Part shown: positions 50,252 through 59,702 of the stretch, in pieces
Layout of the letters: each line of letters begins with the position of its first letter
Position numbering within the stretch: position 1 is the first letter of the stretch
NCBI GenBank assembly: GCA_964653285.1
Contig: CAZZEX010000004.1
Location: forward strand, 1 to 64,000
Reading direction: 5' to 3'
Length of the DNA: 64,000 nt
Source: CAZZEX01 sp964653285
Lineage (GTDB): Bacteria > Chloroflexota > Anaerolineae > B4-G1
The notes under the pieces: model-generated
Told to the model about the DNA's origin: nothing
The model's database searches: none
The model's input: only the letters and a program-made list of their open reading frames with translations
Made by a program: the position numbers and the translations under genes

Positions 50252-51232
50252 CTACTTCCCGCCACTCGCCAGCGCGACCAGATCCTCCGAGGTCACGACG
50301 CTGAGGTTGGTGGCGGCATAGGCGACGAGTTCTTCGTAGGCCGACCAGATCGCTTCCCGATTTTTAGGCGGGCGGTCTTCGTCCCATTCGTCCAGCCGTG
50401 TTTGCAAGTAAGCGCTGGGGTTGTACTCGTCGGTCAGCGGCGTATTGAGCATGTTCCACCAGAACGGTTCGGCGGTGGGATCGGGATTGTTAGGGTTAGG
50501 CCAGCGGGTGACGCTAAAGTCGCCGGGGCGTACCAGCAGGCCAGCCTGATACTCAAAGGGCCGGTCGGGGTCTGTGCCCGTCTCGTGGTAGATCACGGCG
50601 GCCTGTGCTCCCAGGTCAGCAAAGATGGGCAAGGCCGCGTTCCGCCAACGGGCGTTGGGCACGCTGGCGACGACGGGGTTGCGGTCGAAAACGCCGGCCA
50701 CGTACTCGTACCCGCCCGGCTCATCGCGCAATAGATCGCCCGTCGCCATGTCGAGCCGGTAGGTCTGGTAGTCCAGAATCGTGGCCGCCAGCGTCGCCTC
50801 GTCCAGGCCCTGCAAGCGTTGGTCGAAGCCGGCGTAGAGCGGGTCGGGCGACCGCACGTGGTAACTGACGGTCATATCGCTTTCGCGCAGGCGTTCGATG
50901 ACGTCGGGTCGCTGCCCGGCGTAGAGGTGGGTCATCGGGGCCGTCAGGTAAAAGTCGCCGCGCACGCCGTACTTTTCAAACAGGTCAATCAGCCGCAGCA
51001 GGGTATTGCCGCTCTCACTGACGTTGACGATGTCGTGGACATTGATGGCGAAGGTGATGTAGGCGGGGGTATCTTTGGCCGGTTTGGTGGGCAGAGCAAG
51101 TTCAGTTGTGTGGGTGGCAGTAGGGGGCGATGTCGGTTCGACCTCGGTCCCCGCGAAGTTGCAGGTCGAAAGAGCGCCCAGCATCAGCAGGGCCAGGGCC
51201 GTTCTCAAAAGAGGATTTTGTAAGTAGGTCAC
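50252..51232 (-). CDS. Polysaccharide-deacetylase-like lipoprotein
   Basis: 326 residues. Signal with lipobox-like 'LGALSTCN'. NodB-like beginning 'ITFAINVHDIVNVSESG' with an HD pair, 'RLIDLFEKYGVRGDFYLT' (start of the barrel), 'VSYHVRSPDPLY' and 'EPGGYEYVAGVFD'. The classic TFDDG motif is replaced by 'INVHD', so metal binding and activity are uncertain. It is 24 bases upstream of the hydrolase and probably in one operon. Confidence 0.7.
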   Translation of the reverse strand: MTYLQNPLLRTALALLMLGALSTCNFAGTEVEPTSPPTATHTTELALPTKPAKDTPAYITFAINVHDIVNVSESGNTLLRLIDLFEKYGVRGDFYLTAPMTHLYAGQRPDVIERLRESDMTVSYHVRSPDPLYAGFDQRLQGLDEATLAATILDYQTYRLDMATGDLLRDEPGGYEYVAGVFDRNPVVASVPNARWRNAALPIFADLGAQAAVIYHETGTDPDRPFEYQAGLLVRPGDFSVTRWPNPNNPDPTAEPFWWNMLNTPLTDEYNPSAYLQTRLDEWDEDRPPKNREAIWSAYEELVAYAATNLSVVTSEDLVALASGGK

Positions 51233-51247
51233 GTCTCACCTCTTTTG

Positions 51248-51427
51248 AGGTGCCAGGCACTTAAGAAGGTACTGTTGGCTAACCCCTTCCGGTGGGGCAA
51301 GAATGCGGTTTTTCAGGTCATTTTGACTGTTCAGTGGGGAATTACTTCACTAAAAGGGCGTTCTTGTGGGGTCTCATCCCTAGAAAACCGAGTTCGCCAA
51401 CAGTATCTTAAGAAGTGCCTGGCACCT
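51248..51427. mobile_element. MITE-like element with terminal inverted repeats
   Basis: About 180 bases bounded by AGGTGCCAGGCACTT ... and its complement AAGTGCCTGGCACCT. The similarity continues into TACTGTTGGC / GCCAACAGTA, giving imperfect arms of about 33 bases. No ORF inside, no transposase, and no clear target duplication. It looks like a non-autonomous transposon in the gap between two exported-protein genes. Confidence 0.6.
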
Positions 51428-51451
51428 GATGTTGAGAGTGGTTGAGGCAGA

Positions 51452-53221
51452 TCAGCCTCCCCTCAGTACGATGGGCAGGTAGATGCGATATTGCTCGTAG
51501 GAGATGAGGACCTCATCCAGTATCGGCGTGTGGTTCCCGGTGGAGGTGAAGGCGGCCCGGTACTGGATAAAGCGGCCGGAGGGATGGAGAATGGCGTCGC
51601 CGGAAGCAGCGTGAGTGAACCATTCCGTCCATCCTGAACCGGCGGTGGTCATCACGCGGGTGGCGAGCACAAGGCTGGTGCCCTGTGTGGGTGTGGCTGT
51701 CCAGGTGATGGTGTCCCAGGCCGCCAGGCCGCCAGCATCGAACGTGCGATTGTACTCTCCGCTGGCGAGGTAGTGGTCGGCCGGATAGCCAGTGGCATAG
51801 ACCTGGGTGCTGGATCCTTCTCGGAAATCCTGCCAGGCGACGACAATCTGGCCCTCGAAATCAGAGGCCAGGGCGGGAACGGTATCAACGTCTACCTTGT
51901 TCTGAGGCTGGCGGCTGAGGACACGGGGCTCGGTCCAGTGCTCGCCTCCGTCGGGGCTCAGGAAGAAGAGGACGTTGGAGGTGCTGGCCTGTGAGTCCGG
52001 GCTGTGCAGCCAGGCCACATAGACCCGCCCCAAAGGATCCACGCCGATAGCGGGACTGGCGTAGAAGGCATTGGAGGCGGATGCATTATAGAGCCGGTGC
52101 TCGACCAAACGGCTCCAGGTATCTCCCCTGTTTCCGCTCCGGGCCACCACGATCTGGAAGTCGTAGGTGGCGGGGCCGGTGGGGACCCGCTCCTTCCATG
52201 CTGCGAAGAGCACGCCGCCTGGCCTTGTGACGATGTCGGGACCATTTGCCCAATCCATCGTGGGGTCGCTCAGCCGGGAGTTGGCGCTCCAGGTGCCCGT
52301 ACCCCAGGTGCCGCTGATCCAGCGGGAGAAGTAAATCTCCCCATCGTCGTTCTCCCGCAAGTCCTCCCAAACGACGTAGACGTTCCCGTCGGCGTCCACG
52401 GCCAGGTTGGGCTCCCGCTGCTCTGCGCCGGTGGTATCGTCGCTGACCTTCACCGGAGTGCTCCAGGCCGAGTCCACGTCCGGATTGTAGCGGCTGATGT
52501 AGACGTCGCCGGCATCGTCTCGCTCGTCCTCCCAGACGGTGTAGAGGTAGCCCGATTGGGCGTGGGGCGCGATGCGGGGGAGAAGTTGCTTCCCCATGCC
52601 GGTGTACACCGGGGTGGGCGGGGTAGCAGGATACCAGTTGGCACCCCCATCGTAGTTGACGGCGTAGTAGATGTCCCCCTCATCAGGGTTTATGGGATCA
52701 TGCTGCCACACGACCCAGTAACTCTCGTCCTTTGCACGCACGGCGATATCGGGGGTGTGCAGGCAGGGACAAACCGGATAGGGGGGATCATCAGGATCAC
52801 ACGTATCCTTCACCAAAATGTCGGCCGACCAGGAATGGCCGCCGTTCGTGCTGCGGGCGAAGTAGATATCGGGGCAGTGATCGCAGCTACGTTCATCCGC
52901 CCACACGGCTAAGAAGACGGTCTCCGTCGTGCCTCCAGTGCTGGTGAGGGCGAAGGTGAGGCTAGGGGCTAACTTGCTCTGACTCGAAACGTCGTTCACC
53001 CGCACGTTGGGCCACCAGAGGCGATCCAGCCGCGCCGTCCCCGGCACGCTCCAGACGTCCACACCGTCCATAGTGATAGTGCCTTGACAGAAGTCAGCGA
53101 AGGTGTCGGTGGACCACTCCTGGCCCCCTCCTCCCGCAGCGCGGGTGGTCAGCAGAGCCAACCCCACCATCCCCAGCGCCAGGAGTATCCCTCCCAGTGC
53201 TTTCCAGTATTTCTTAGACAT
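51452..53221 (-). CDS. Secreted sialidase-like beta-propeller protein
   Basis: 589 residues from ATG 53221, behind AGGAGGT. Signal peptide 'ILLALGMVGLALLTTRAAGG'. Six-bladed BNR propeller with Asp-boxes 'STNGGHSW', 'NYDGGANW', 'SPDGGEHW', 'SGNRGDTW'. A C-terminal beta-sandwich ends 'EQYRIYLPIVLRGG', the same type of tail as on the 45214 protein. True sialidase catalytic residues (RIP motif, Tyr/Glu) were not evident, so it may bind rather than cleave glycans. Exported. Confidence 0.82.
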   Translation of the reverse strand: MSKKYWKALGGILLALGMVGLALLTTRAAGGGGQEWSTDTFADFCQGTITMDGVDVWSVPGTARLDRLWWPNVRVNDVSSQSKLAPSLTFALTSTGGTTETVFLAVWADERSCDHCPDIYFARSTNGGHSWSADILVKDTCDPDDPPYPVCPCLHTPDIAVRAKDESYWVVWQHDPINPDEGDIYYAVNYDGGANWYPATPPTPVYTGMGKQLLPRIAPHAQSGYLYTVWEDERDDAGDVYISRYNPDVDSAWSTPVKVSDDTTGAEQREPNLAVDADGNVYVVWEDLRENDDGEIYFSRWISGTWGTGTWSANSRLSDPTMDWANGPDIVTRPGGVLFAAWKERVPTGPATYDFQIVVARSGNRGDTWSRLVEHRLYNASASNAFYASPAIGVDPLGRVYVAWLHSPDSQASTSNVLFFLSPDGGEHWTEPRVLSRQPQNKVDVDTVPALASDFEGQIVVAWQDFREGSSTQVYATGYPADHYLASGEYNRTFDAGGLAAWDTITWTATPTQGTSLVLATRVMTTAGSGWTEWFTHAASGDAILHPSGRFIQYRAAFTSTGNHTPILDEVLISYEQYRIYLPIVLRGG

Positions 53222-53748
53222 AGTGTACCTCCTCAAGGTTGGGTAGTCATACGGTGAATTCGCTGATAGTATGCCGCAAGTTATCCCAATTGTCCAGAGA
53301 TATCACATCCTTTCATTTGATGAGATTTCTCGGAAAGTCTGTTTCCTGTTTTCCGCACTTCTCCGGTTGGAATGGAGGCCGAAACTTGTTTCGTCACCGG
53401 GATAGAGGTTCAGACCCAGCGACCTGAAGAATCTCCCTTTACTCTGGTGTGGAACACACCTCAATCTGACAGGACGCAGCAGATTGTCTGACGTGTCAAC
53501 ACGCTGCCGCTCAGGCATCACCCAACTCATGAGTCCAGCGTCAATATTAGTATACTCAATATTGACAGTTTTTTCGTTTCACTTTCATGTCAAAAGCGCC
53601 ATCGAAGCCATAGTAGACGATCCACTCGCTGGGCAAGTCGCGCCGCTCACCGCTCTACCCCGCCCCCAGCAGGGCAACGAGTGCCACCACGAGTGCTGTG
53701 ACGACCAATCCGGCCATGATTAGCCGGCCTATCAGGTCTTGCAACTGT
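53222..53748. other. Intergenic region; possible tiny membrane ORF
   Basis: About 525 bases, lower GC than the flanks. The minus strand from TTG 53744 to 53655 could encode a 29-residue single-helix peptide ('GRLIMAGLVVTALVVALVAL') right after the aconitase stop, but the start is weak. Otherwise nothing supported. Confidence 0.35.
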
Positions 53749-54960
53749 TCATAACCCCGACCAGATACCGGTTACTGCCGCTTCAACGCATTGCTCGACC
53801 GTCCCGTAGCGCACCCGCAACCCCGCGTGGGAAGGCACATAGATGGCTCCTTTGGCCGAGGGGGTCGCCAGGGTGCGAAAGCCCAGTTGCTGCATCGGAG
53901 CGACGACCACGCACATGTCGGCCACCACCCGCCCCTCGCTGGCCTCGACTGCGGCCACCAGTCCCTCTGCTTCGGCAACCTGTCGCACCTCCCGCGCCGT
54001 CGTGATCCACAACGCCGCTTTCACCCGTCGCCCGGCCAGAAGCCGCACCACTTCTGCAATCTCCTCCAGCCCCGCGTGGGGACAGCCGAACCAGACCAGG
54101 TCAATTTGGCGGACTTCGGAATTGAGCGCGGCGTAGGCGGGCTGCAAGTCGTCCACGACAAGCCTCTCGTGGCCGGGGGTCAGTATGTCCGGCTGGTCAG
54201 CCTCGGGTGTGACCCCCTCGACGTGGTACAAGGCCACGGCACCACTGGCTGCCATGGCGGCCCCCAACGCCTTCAACGCGATGTCGGAGCACGCTTCCTC
54301 CAGACCCACGAAATACGGCACGCGATTGCGGGCTTCCTTCCCGACCAGACACCCCAACGCCCCAAAGTCGGAGAGCGTCCGCACTGGGCGGCGCACGACC
54401 ACCCGCAACGTGGCCCGGCGATTCTCGTCCAGGTGCAGTCCGTAGGCAGCAGCGCGCCCCGTGATGGCCGCGGCCAGCGCGCCCGGCCCACCCTCCCGAT
54501 TGGTGCGCGCCCCCAGCACCGAGTTGGCGTAACTCACCGCCGAGGATTCAGCCCAGGCCACGTGCTCGCCCAAACGGGGTATGTTGCCCACCAGGTAGGG
54601 CGTGCACGTGCAGGTCGTGCGCACTCCCAGCCGCCGGTAGGCCTCGATTACCGTTTCCTGGCGGCGGGCGAACGATTCCGAAAAGCCCAGTTCCCGCCAG
54701 GCGCGCAGGTCCATCCCGGCCGGGTTCAGCGTCGTGGGCACGCGTACCCGTGCGGACTGGTCGGCCCACTCGCGCAGGAACTCGAGCCCCGCCTCGCCCA
54801 GGTTGCGGTAACTGACCCCCGCCACCTGCACGGAGCCCACTGGCACCAGTCGCCAGGCGCCATAAATCTGCCCCAGCGTGACGACGATTTCCATCGCCTT
54901 GCGCACGCCGGGGCCGAATTCACCGACCAGCATGGATTGCTCTTCAGCCGAAAGTTCCAA
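53749..54960 (-). CDS. Aconitase X catalytic subunit (DUF521)
   Basis: 403 residues. TTG 54960 was chosen because AAAGGAG lies ten bases upstream; the longer ORF overlaps the hydrolase. AcnX pattern: 'LSAEEQSMLVGEFGPGVRKA', 'TCTCTPYLVGNIPRLGEHVA' (Cys ligands), 'AESSAVSYANSVLGARTNRE', 'FGCPHAGLEEI' (Cys). The C-terminal 70 residues resemble the swivelling small subunit ('GRVVADMCVVVAPM', 'KGAIYVPSHAG'), so large and small parts may be fused. AcnX enzymes dehydrate cis-3-hydroxyproline or mevalonate 5-phosphate. The substrate here is unknown. Confidence 0.85.
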   Translation of the reverse strand: MELSAEEQSMLVGEFGPGVRKAMEIVVTLGQIYGAWRLVPVGSVQVAGVSYRNLGEAGLEFLREWADQSARVRVPTTLNPAGMDLRAWRELGFSESFARRQETVIEAYRRLGVRTTCTCTPYLVGNIPRLGEHVAWAESSAVSYANSVLGARTNREGGPGALAAAITGRAAAYGLHLDENRRATLRVVVRRPVRTLSDFGALGCLVGKEARNRVPYFVGLEEACSDIALKALGAAMAASGAVALYHVEGVTPEADQPDILTPGHERLVVDDLQPAYAALNSEVRQIDLVWFGCPHAGLEEIAEVVRLLAGRRVKAALWITTAREVRQVAEAEGLVAAVEASEGRVVADMCVVVAPMQQLGFRTLATPSAKGAIYVPSHAGLRVRYGTVEQCVEAAVTGIWSGL

Positions 54961-54982
54961 TTCCGCCAGGCTCCTTTGCTCT

Positions 54983-56062
54983 CTACGACATTCCTTGCCG
55001 GCACGCTTCGTGCCGGGCCAGGATTTCCTCGACCACGACCCCCCGGTTGCACAGGTGCAAGCGGCGGCTCTGATTGCTGACCGAGAAGAGGTAATGGTCG
55101 CCCAGCACGACGCGCACTTGATCGCTGGCCAAGCCCAGTTCCTCCAGAAGTTCCAACATCGGCCTAACTCCCACCAGACGGTCCTTGTGGCCCAGCACGA
55201 CGTGGAAATGACGCCAGCGGTGGGACTCAACTTGACGGGGTATAGCCCCCATCGCGAAGAAGGTCTGCGCCAGCGCGCCCTTTGGAGTGGCGTTGAATAT
55301 CCGCACGTGCTCGGCTTTCACAGCCCGGCTGGCCGCGCCGATGAGCATCTCGACGATGGAAGGAGCCAGCCTGGTCTTGAGCCACCCCAACATATCACCG
55401 GTCGAACCGGCCCAGATGCCCACACCAAGCGCCTTGTAGAAATTCTTGCGCAGTGCGTCGTTGATCAACAGGGCGGGTGCAATCGCCAGCCGGGCGACCT
55501 CGTGCTGGCGCCATCGGGACTCCTTCAGATAGAACAGCGACGCGCCGCTCATCGAGTGGCCGACGAGAGTGATGACGCGCAGGCGATGAGTCGCCCGGCG
55601 GCTTGAGCGCAGCCCCAGTAACTCGATCCAGTGCTCGATGGCGGCCATGTTCGCAGCCGGATCGCAGGCTTCGATGGCGGGCAGTTCATCAGCAAAAGGG
55701 GAGCCACCGAAGCCATTCACGTCGGCAGCCAGCGCGACCAGTTGGGGGTTGGTAGCACACACCAGTGCCGGAATCTGCTCCCAGATGGCATGGCTGCCAT
55801 CCCAGCCGTGCATGAACACGACAACCCCCCGCGCACGGGCTATCGCTTCCGCGTAGTGCCTCCGTCTGACCGCCACCTTTGGCCAGAACACCCGCCACGC
55901 GAAATCCGTCAGGCTGGTTTGGGCGCGGAAACGGGCCGCCCGCCGACGGCCGATTAGACCAGCCTGAACGAGGTCGTCGAGGGCATAACTGGCGCTGACG
56001 ACCCCTTTCGTCACTTCTTGCCGGGTTGTCCTGTGCCCTCTGACCCAATCCCACTTGCCCAT
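54983..56062 (-). CDS. Alpha/beta hydrolase
   Basis: 359 residues. 'VVFMHGWDGSHAIWEQIPAL' (oxyanion HGW), nucleophile 'LVGHSMSGASLFYL' (GHSMSG), 'LGHKDRLVG' (Asp candidate) and 'VLGDHYLFSVS' (His). No signal peptide. Likely an esterase- or lipase-like enzyme. The aconitase X gene begins 22 bases after its stop, so they are probably co-transcribed. Confidence 0.85.
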   Translation of the reverse strand: MGKWDWVRGHRTTRQEVTKGVVSASYALDDLVQAGLIGRRRAARFRAQTSLTDFAWRVFWPKVAVRRRHYAEAIARARGVVVFMHGWDGSHAIWEQIPALVCATNPQLVALAADVNGFGGSPFADELPAIEACDPAANMAAIEHWIELLGLRSSRRATHRLRVITLVGHSMSGASLFYLKESRWRQHEVARLAIAPALLINDALRKNFYKALGVGIWAGSTGDMLGWLKTRLAPSIVEMLIGAASRAVKAEHVRIFNATPKGALAQTFFAMGAIPRQVESHRWRHFHVVLGHKDRLVGVRPMLELLEELGLASDQVRVVLGDHYLFSVSNQSRRLHLCNRGVVVEEILARHEACRQGMS

Positions 56063-56178
56063 GTGCCTGTCACCGTATGTGCCACCTCATTCGCGTTGTC
56101 AGTGATTGAGGCATAACTGTTACAATTGCGTTCAAAAACTGTCCGCTGGCGAATCCGCAGACTTCAGCCAGACTTGAG

Positions 56179-57006
56179 TCAATCTTGCTCATCCATGAGA
56201 CCGAGTGTGTAGACTTCTGCGCGGTTCCAACCGGAGGCAGCGGCGACACGTCGCGCAGCGGCTGGACGGGGCATACCCTGCACCAGCATTTCATCCAACG
56301 CGGTTCGCACCTGCCCCTCATCCCAACGCTCGCGCTCCTCCGGCACTCCACCGATGACTAGTGTGAACTCGCCCCGTGGCTCGACTTCGTCGAAGTGAGT
56401 CCGCGCTTCAGAGACGATCCCTCGCCACACCTCCTCGTGCAACTTGGTCAGTTCACGGCAGACGGCCAGTGGTCGGTCACCCAGCACAGCCTGGATGTCG
56501 GCCAGACTGGCGCGCAACCGGTGGGGAGCTTCAAAGACGATCAGTGTGCGCCACTCCTGCGCCACTTTGGCCAACAGCCTGCACCGCTCGCTCCGGCGTC
56601 GGGGCAGGAAGCCCAGGTAGAGGAAACTGTCGCTGGGCAGGCCAGAGACGACCAGCGCCGTCACGGGAGCTGAGGGGCCCGGAACGGGCACGATTGGATG
56701 GCCGCGCTCAATGGCAGCGCGGATGAGTTCGTAGCCAGGGTCCGAAAGCCCCGGCATCCCGGCCTCGGATATCAGGGCTACGTCACCTGTGTCCAGCGCT
56801 CCCAGCACCGTTTCCAGTTTCGCTAGTTTGTTGCCCTCGAAGTAACTGGTGATGGGGGTCTCGATCTCGTAGCGCCGGGCGAGGATACGAGCGCGGCGGG
56901 TGTCCTCCGCAGCGATAAGCGTGACTTCCTTGAGGATCCGCAGAGCGCGGAGGGTGATGTCCTCCAGGTTGCCAATCGGGGTACCAACTAGGTAGAGAGT
57001 GCCCAT
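56179..57006 (-). CDS. rsmI: 16S rRNA (cytidine-1402-2'-O)-methyltransferase
   Basis: 275 residues. Hallmarks: 'LYLVGTPIGNLEDITLRAL', 'AAEDTRRARIL', 'LISEAGMPGLSDPGYELI', 'VPVPGPSAPVTALVVSGLP', 'FEAPHRLRASLADI', 'CRELTKLHEEVWRG'. It methylates the P-site cytidine of 16S rRNA using SAM. A 23-base tandem repeat lies just upstream of the start. Confidence 0.96.
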   Translation of the reverse strand: MGTLYLVGTPIGNLEDITLRALRILKEVTLIAAEDTRRARILARRYEIETPITSYFEGNKLAKLETVLGALDTGDVALISEAGMPGLSDPGYELIRAAIERGHPIVPVPGPSAPVTALVVSGLPSDSFLYLGFLPRRRSERCRLLAKVAQEWRTLIVFEAPHRLRASLADIQAVLGDRPLAVCRELTKLHEEVWRGIVSEARTHFDEVEPRGEFTLVIGGVPEERERWDEGQVRTALDEMLVQGMPRPAAARRVAAASGWNRAEVYTLGLMDEQD

Positions 57007-57014
57007 GGGACAGT

Positions 57015-57069
57015 GAACAATGACTCAATGAGCCAATGAACAATGACTCAATGAGCCAATGAACAATGA
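57015..57069. repeat. 23-base tandem repeat upstream of rsmI
   Basis: The 23-base unit occurs at 57015-57037 and 57038-57060 with a partial third copy to 57069. It sits in the leader of rsmI and contains repeated ATGA/CAATG motifs. Role unknown. Confidence 0.8.
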
Positions 57070-57102
57070 CCAAGACGAATCACAATCGCCGACGACTAAT
57101 GG

Positions 57103-57840
57103 CTACGGCAGTGCTCGATACGGAATACCACTAAGCAGCCCCTGGCGCCCCTCAAAGGCATCCAGAATCGTCAGGCCACCTGGACCAATATCGTAGCGGC
57201 GAATCTCCTTGGCGTGGTTGGAGCCTCGCATCTTTAGCACCACGATGGCACGCTGCATGGCGCTCTCGATCTCCACGTAGCGCAACATAATAATGGTGTC
57301 CACTATGAACGAGAGGCCACCCTGGAAGGCACGCCGATACTCGGCCTGGCCTTCCTCACCCAGCAGCATCGCCGTGACTCCTTCCCGCCGCAGGCCGTTC
57401 GCTACGGAGGTGTAGACGTGGCGCAACTTTTGCGTATCGTCGGTGAGACGGTCGAAATGAGACACGCTGTCAAGCGCCAGCCGCCGGATATTGGCGTCGA
57501 GGATCAACCGGTTGAGACGACTATCAGGAGATTCCATGCTGGCCAGGAGTACCTCCGGCGAAGTGAACACCAGATGTAGTTTTCCACTTGCCTCCAGTTC
57601 CTTCAGGTTCCAGCCCAATGCCTCGGCGTCGCGGTAGAGGGAACTGGAGAATTCCTCAAAGGATATGAACAGCCCCGGTTCGTTGTGCTTCGCTGCGCCG
57701 TGGATGAGGAACTGGATCGCCAACGAGGTCTTACCCGTGCCCGGTGCGCCGCGCACCAACACCATTGAGCCGGGCAGGAAGCCTCCGCCCAACATCTCGT
57801 CAAGGCCCTTAATCCCTGTAGTTACACGTTTATTTGCCAC
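57103..57840 (-). CDS. KaiC-like RecA-family ATPase
   Basis: 245 residues, GTG 57840 after GAGGCGG. Single KaiC-type domain: 'TTGIKGLDEMLGGGFLPGSM', Walker A 'RGAPGTGKTSLAIQF', 'EEFSSSLYRDAEALGW', Walker B region 'RRLALDSVSHFDRL', 'GLSFIVDTIIMLRYVE', 'KMRGSNHAKEIRRYDI'. It lacks the second domain of circadian KaiC. Such single-domain proteins act in archaeal and bacterial signalling. The downstream rsmI is separated by the tandem repeat. Confidence 0.9.
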   Translation of the reverse strand: MANKRVTTGIKGLDEMLGGGFLPGSMVLVRGAPGTGKTSLAIQFLIHGAAKHNEPGLFISFEEFSSSLYRDAEALGWNLKELEASGKLHLVFTSPEVLLASMESPDSRLNRLILDANIRRLALDSVSHFDRLTDDTQKLRHVYTSVANGLRREGVTAMLLGEEGQAEYRRAFQGGLSFIVDTIIMLRYVEIESAMQRAIVVLKMRGSNHAKEIRRYDIGPGGLTILDAFEGRQGLLSGIPYRALP

Positions 57841-57860
57841 GTTCCGCCTCTGCTTGCTCT

Positions 57861-58556
57861 CTAGTGGTTCTGGACGAACACTACATAGCCCAGGGCCGCA
57901 CCGCAATACCCGGGCATGTCAATCACGACCTCCTCCGAAATAGGAAGATGGTCTGCCTGGTAGGGATCGTGAAGTTGCACCCGCACTTGCATCGACTTCG
58001 GGCTCGCATCAAAGAATTGCTCCCACGCAGCCTGATGACCGTAGCGGGTATTGAGCCCTGCATCAGCACCGGAGGTGACGACCGTGTCAATACCCGCTCC
58101 CCAGATATGCACCGGATAGCCAATGAGAGGATTGCCATCCAAGTCCTGCACGTGGCCTGCCACCCCCGTCCAAGCGCATCCCAACTGTGGCGTACCCAAT
58201 CTCAGCTCGTAGGTGAAAGGCCATGGAGAACGCGTGACCCGGGGAGTGGGCGTAGGGGGCGGAGCCGTAGGAGGCCAGGTGGGAGTGACCGACGGCGTCA
58301 GCGTGGGAGTGCGCGTCCTCTTAGGGGTCGGAGTGGGCGTGATGGTCGGAGTGCAAGTCGGCGTCCGGGTGGGAGCGCCCGGCGTGAGTGTCTCCGTGGG
58401 CGTTGGTAAATAGGCCGTGGGGATAGGGGTTGGAGGCGGGAAAGGGTTGAAGACGTTGAACGCGACGAGTCCGTAGAAGCCCACCAGACACACCGTGGCC
58501 ATAAGCACCACGATGGTCAGGACGTTAAAAAGCGCGATTTTTCTGTTGTTTCCCAT
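57861..58556 (-). CDS. Membrane-anchored protein with Thr/Pro stalk and small outer domain
   Basis: 231 residues from ATG 58556, GGAGAT site upstream. One transmembrane helix ('VLTIVVLMATVCLVGFYGLV'), about 65 residues of Thr/Pro-rich stalk, then a 100-residue extracytoplasmic domain resembling a carboxypeptidase-regulatory-like beta-sandwich ('GVAGHVQDLDGNPLIGYPVH') ending 'YVVFVQNH'. Function unknown. The stop is 20 bases before the KaiC-like start. Confidence 0.8.
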   Translation of the reverse strand: MGNNRKIALFNVLTIVVLMATVCLVGFYGLVAFNVFNPFPPPTPIPTAYLPTPTETLTPGAPTRTPTCTPTITPTPTPKRTRTPTLTPSVTPTWPPTAPPPTPTPRVTRSPWPFTYELRLGTPQLGCAWTGVAGHVQDLDGNPLIGYPVHIWGAGIDTVVTSGADAGLNTRYGHQAAWEQFFDASPKSMQVRVQLHDPYQADHLPISEEVVIDMPGYCGAALGYVVFVQNH

Positions 58557-58641
58557 CACTTGATCTCCTCACAGCAGTCCCGGGTCGGGCGCACTCAAAT
58601 CTTGGGGGAAGGCCCCACCCTCCTATGTACACTCCCTTGCA

Positions 58642-59619
58642 TCAGGAAGCCGTCTCGACGAAACGCTGAACCACAGCCTGAGCCCACAATTCATCAATCC
58701 ACTCCTGCACCGCCCGGTCCTGCAGAAGGCGCAGATTTTCCGGGCTGACGGGCCGGGCCGGGTCGCGCTCAACAACCTGCACGATGTGATAGCCCAGCGT
58801 ACTGGTCACTACACCGCTGAATTGGCCAGGCTGCAAGGCAAAGGCGGCCTCCTCCACCTCAGGGGCAAGCAGGATGCTCCGGGGGAAGAAGCCCAGGTCG
58901 CCCCCTGTTTCGCGGGTGCTGGTGTCCTGGGAATAGGCCCTGGCCAGGGCGGCAAAATCGGCGCCAGCCTGGAGTTGGGCCAGGGCGCGCTCCGCCTCCT
59001 GAGAGGTGTCCACCAGGATGTGGCGGGCGTGGACGTGTTCGGCTGTCGCCGGCACGCCGTCAATGATACGCTGCGTCATCGCCATTCCAATCAACTGCCT
59101 GCGTTCCTTCTGCCAGGCGTCCTCGTAAGTCTCGCCACACTCCGCCAGTTTAGCCAGGAACGGTTCCTCGCCTCCGCTCTCAGCGATCATCTCCTGCATA
59201 TCGGCGTCCACCTCAGCATCGGAGACACCGACGCCCGCCGCGACCGCCGCCTGCTCGATCAATACCTCAGAGATCATCCAGTCCAGAATCCAGGCGCGAG
59301 CCTGAGCCAGGTGGGCCTGACCATCCGGGCTGTTGGGGTCAATCCCCTGCGACAGCAACGAGGCCTCGTACTGCCCCAACTCGCGCTCGTAATCGGCCAG
59401 GTAGATGGGCTGGCTGTTGATCAGCGCGGCCAGGGGAGGCTCCGGGGTGGGAGAAGGTAGAACGACGGGCGTGGCAGCAGGCTCAGCCGGGGCCGGGACC
59501 GTAGAAGTGCTGGTTGGTGCATAGGTAGGAGGTGCAGATGTGACCAACGTCGGAACACACGCAGTTGAGGCGAACAACAGTGCCAGCGCTACCAGTCTCC
59601 CTATCGCTTTCAAAGCCAT
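58642..59619 (-). CDS. Peptidyl-prolyl isomerase lipoprotein (PpiC/PrsA-SurA type)
   Basis: 325 residues from ATG 59619 (GGAG at -11). Lipobox-like 'LLFASTACVP', Ser/Thr/Pro linker, SurA-N-like helical region (about 65-200), parvulin domain with 'HARHILVDTSQEAERALAQL', 'FAALARAYSQDTSTRETGGD', 'LGFFPRS', 'TLGYHIVQVVERD'. It folds secreted proteins outside the membrane, which suits the many exported proteins nearby. Confidence 0.93.
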   Translation of the reverse strand: MALKAIGRLVALALLFASTACVPTLVTSAPPTYAPTSTSTVPAPAEPAATPVVLPSPTPEPPLAALINSQPIYLADYERELGQYEASLLSQGIDPNSPDGQAHLAQARAWILDWMISEVLIEQAAVAAGVGVSDAEVDADMQEMIAESGGEEPFLAKLAECGETYEDAWQKERRQLIGMAMTQRIIDGVPATAEHVHARHILVDTSQEAERALAQLQAGADFAALARAYSQDTSTRETGGDLGFFPRSILLAPEVEEAAFALQPGQFSGVVTSTLGYHIVQVVERDPARPVSPENLRLLQDRAVQEWIDELWAQAVVQRFVETAS

Positions 59620-59702
59620 AGTAAACTCCATTCTAGCGACCAGACGACAAATCTCAGAAGCCGATTGCGAACCGTGAACGGCTGTCTGCTAACCGCCTCG
59701 CC

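Noticed and set aside
51248..51427. Complete insertion sequence
   Set aside because: Too short and without a transposase ORF; kept as a MITE-like element only.
57015..57069. Possible CRISPR or iteron origin
   Set aside because: Units abut directly without spacers, and no dnaA or replication gene is near.
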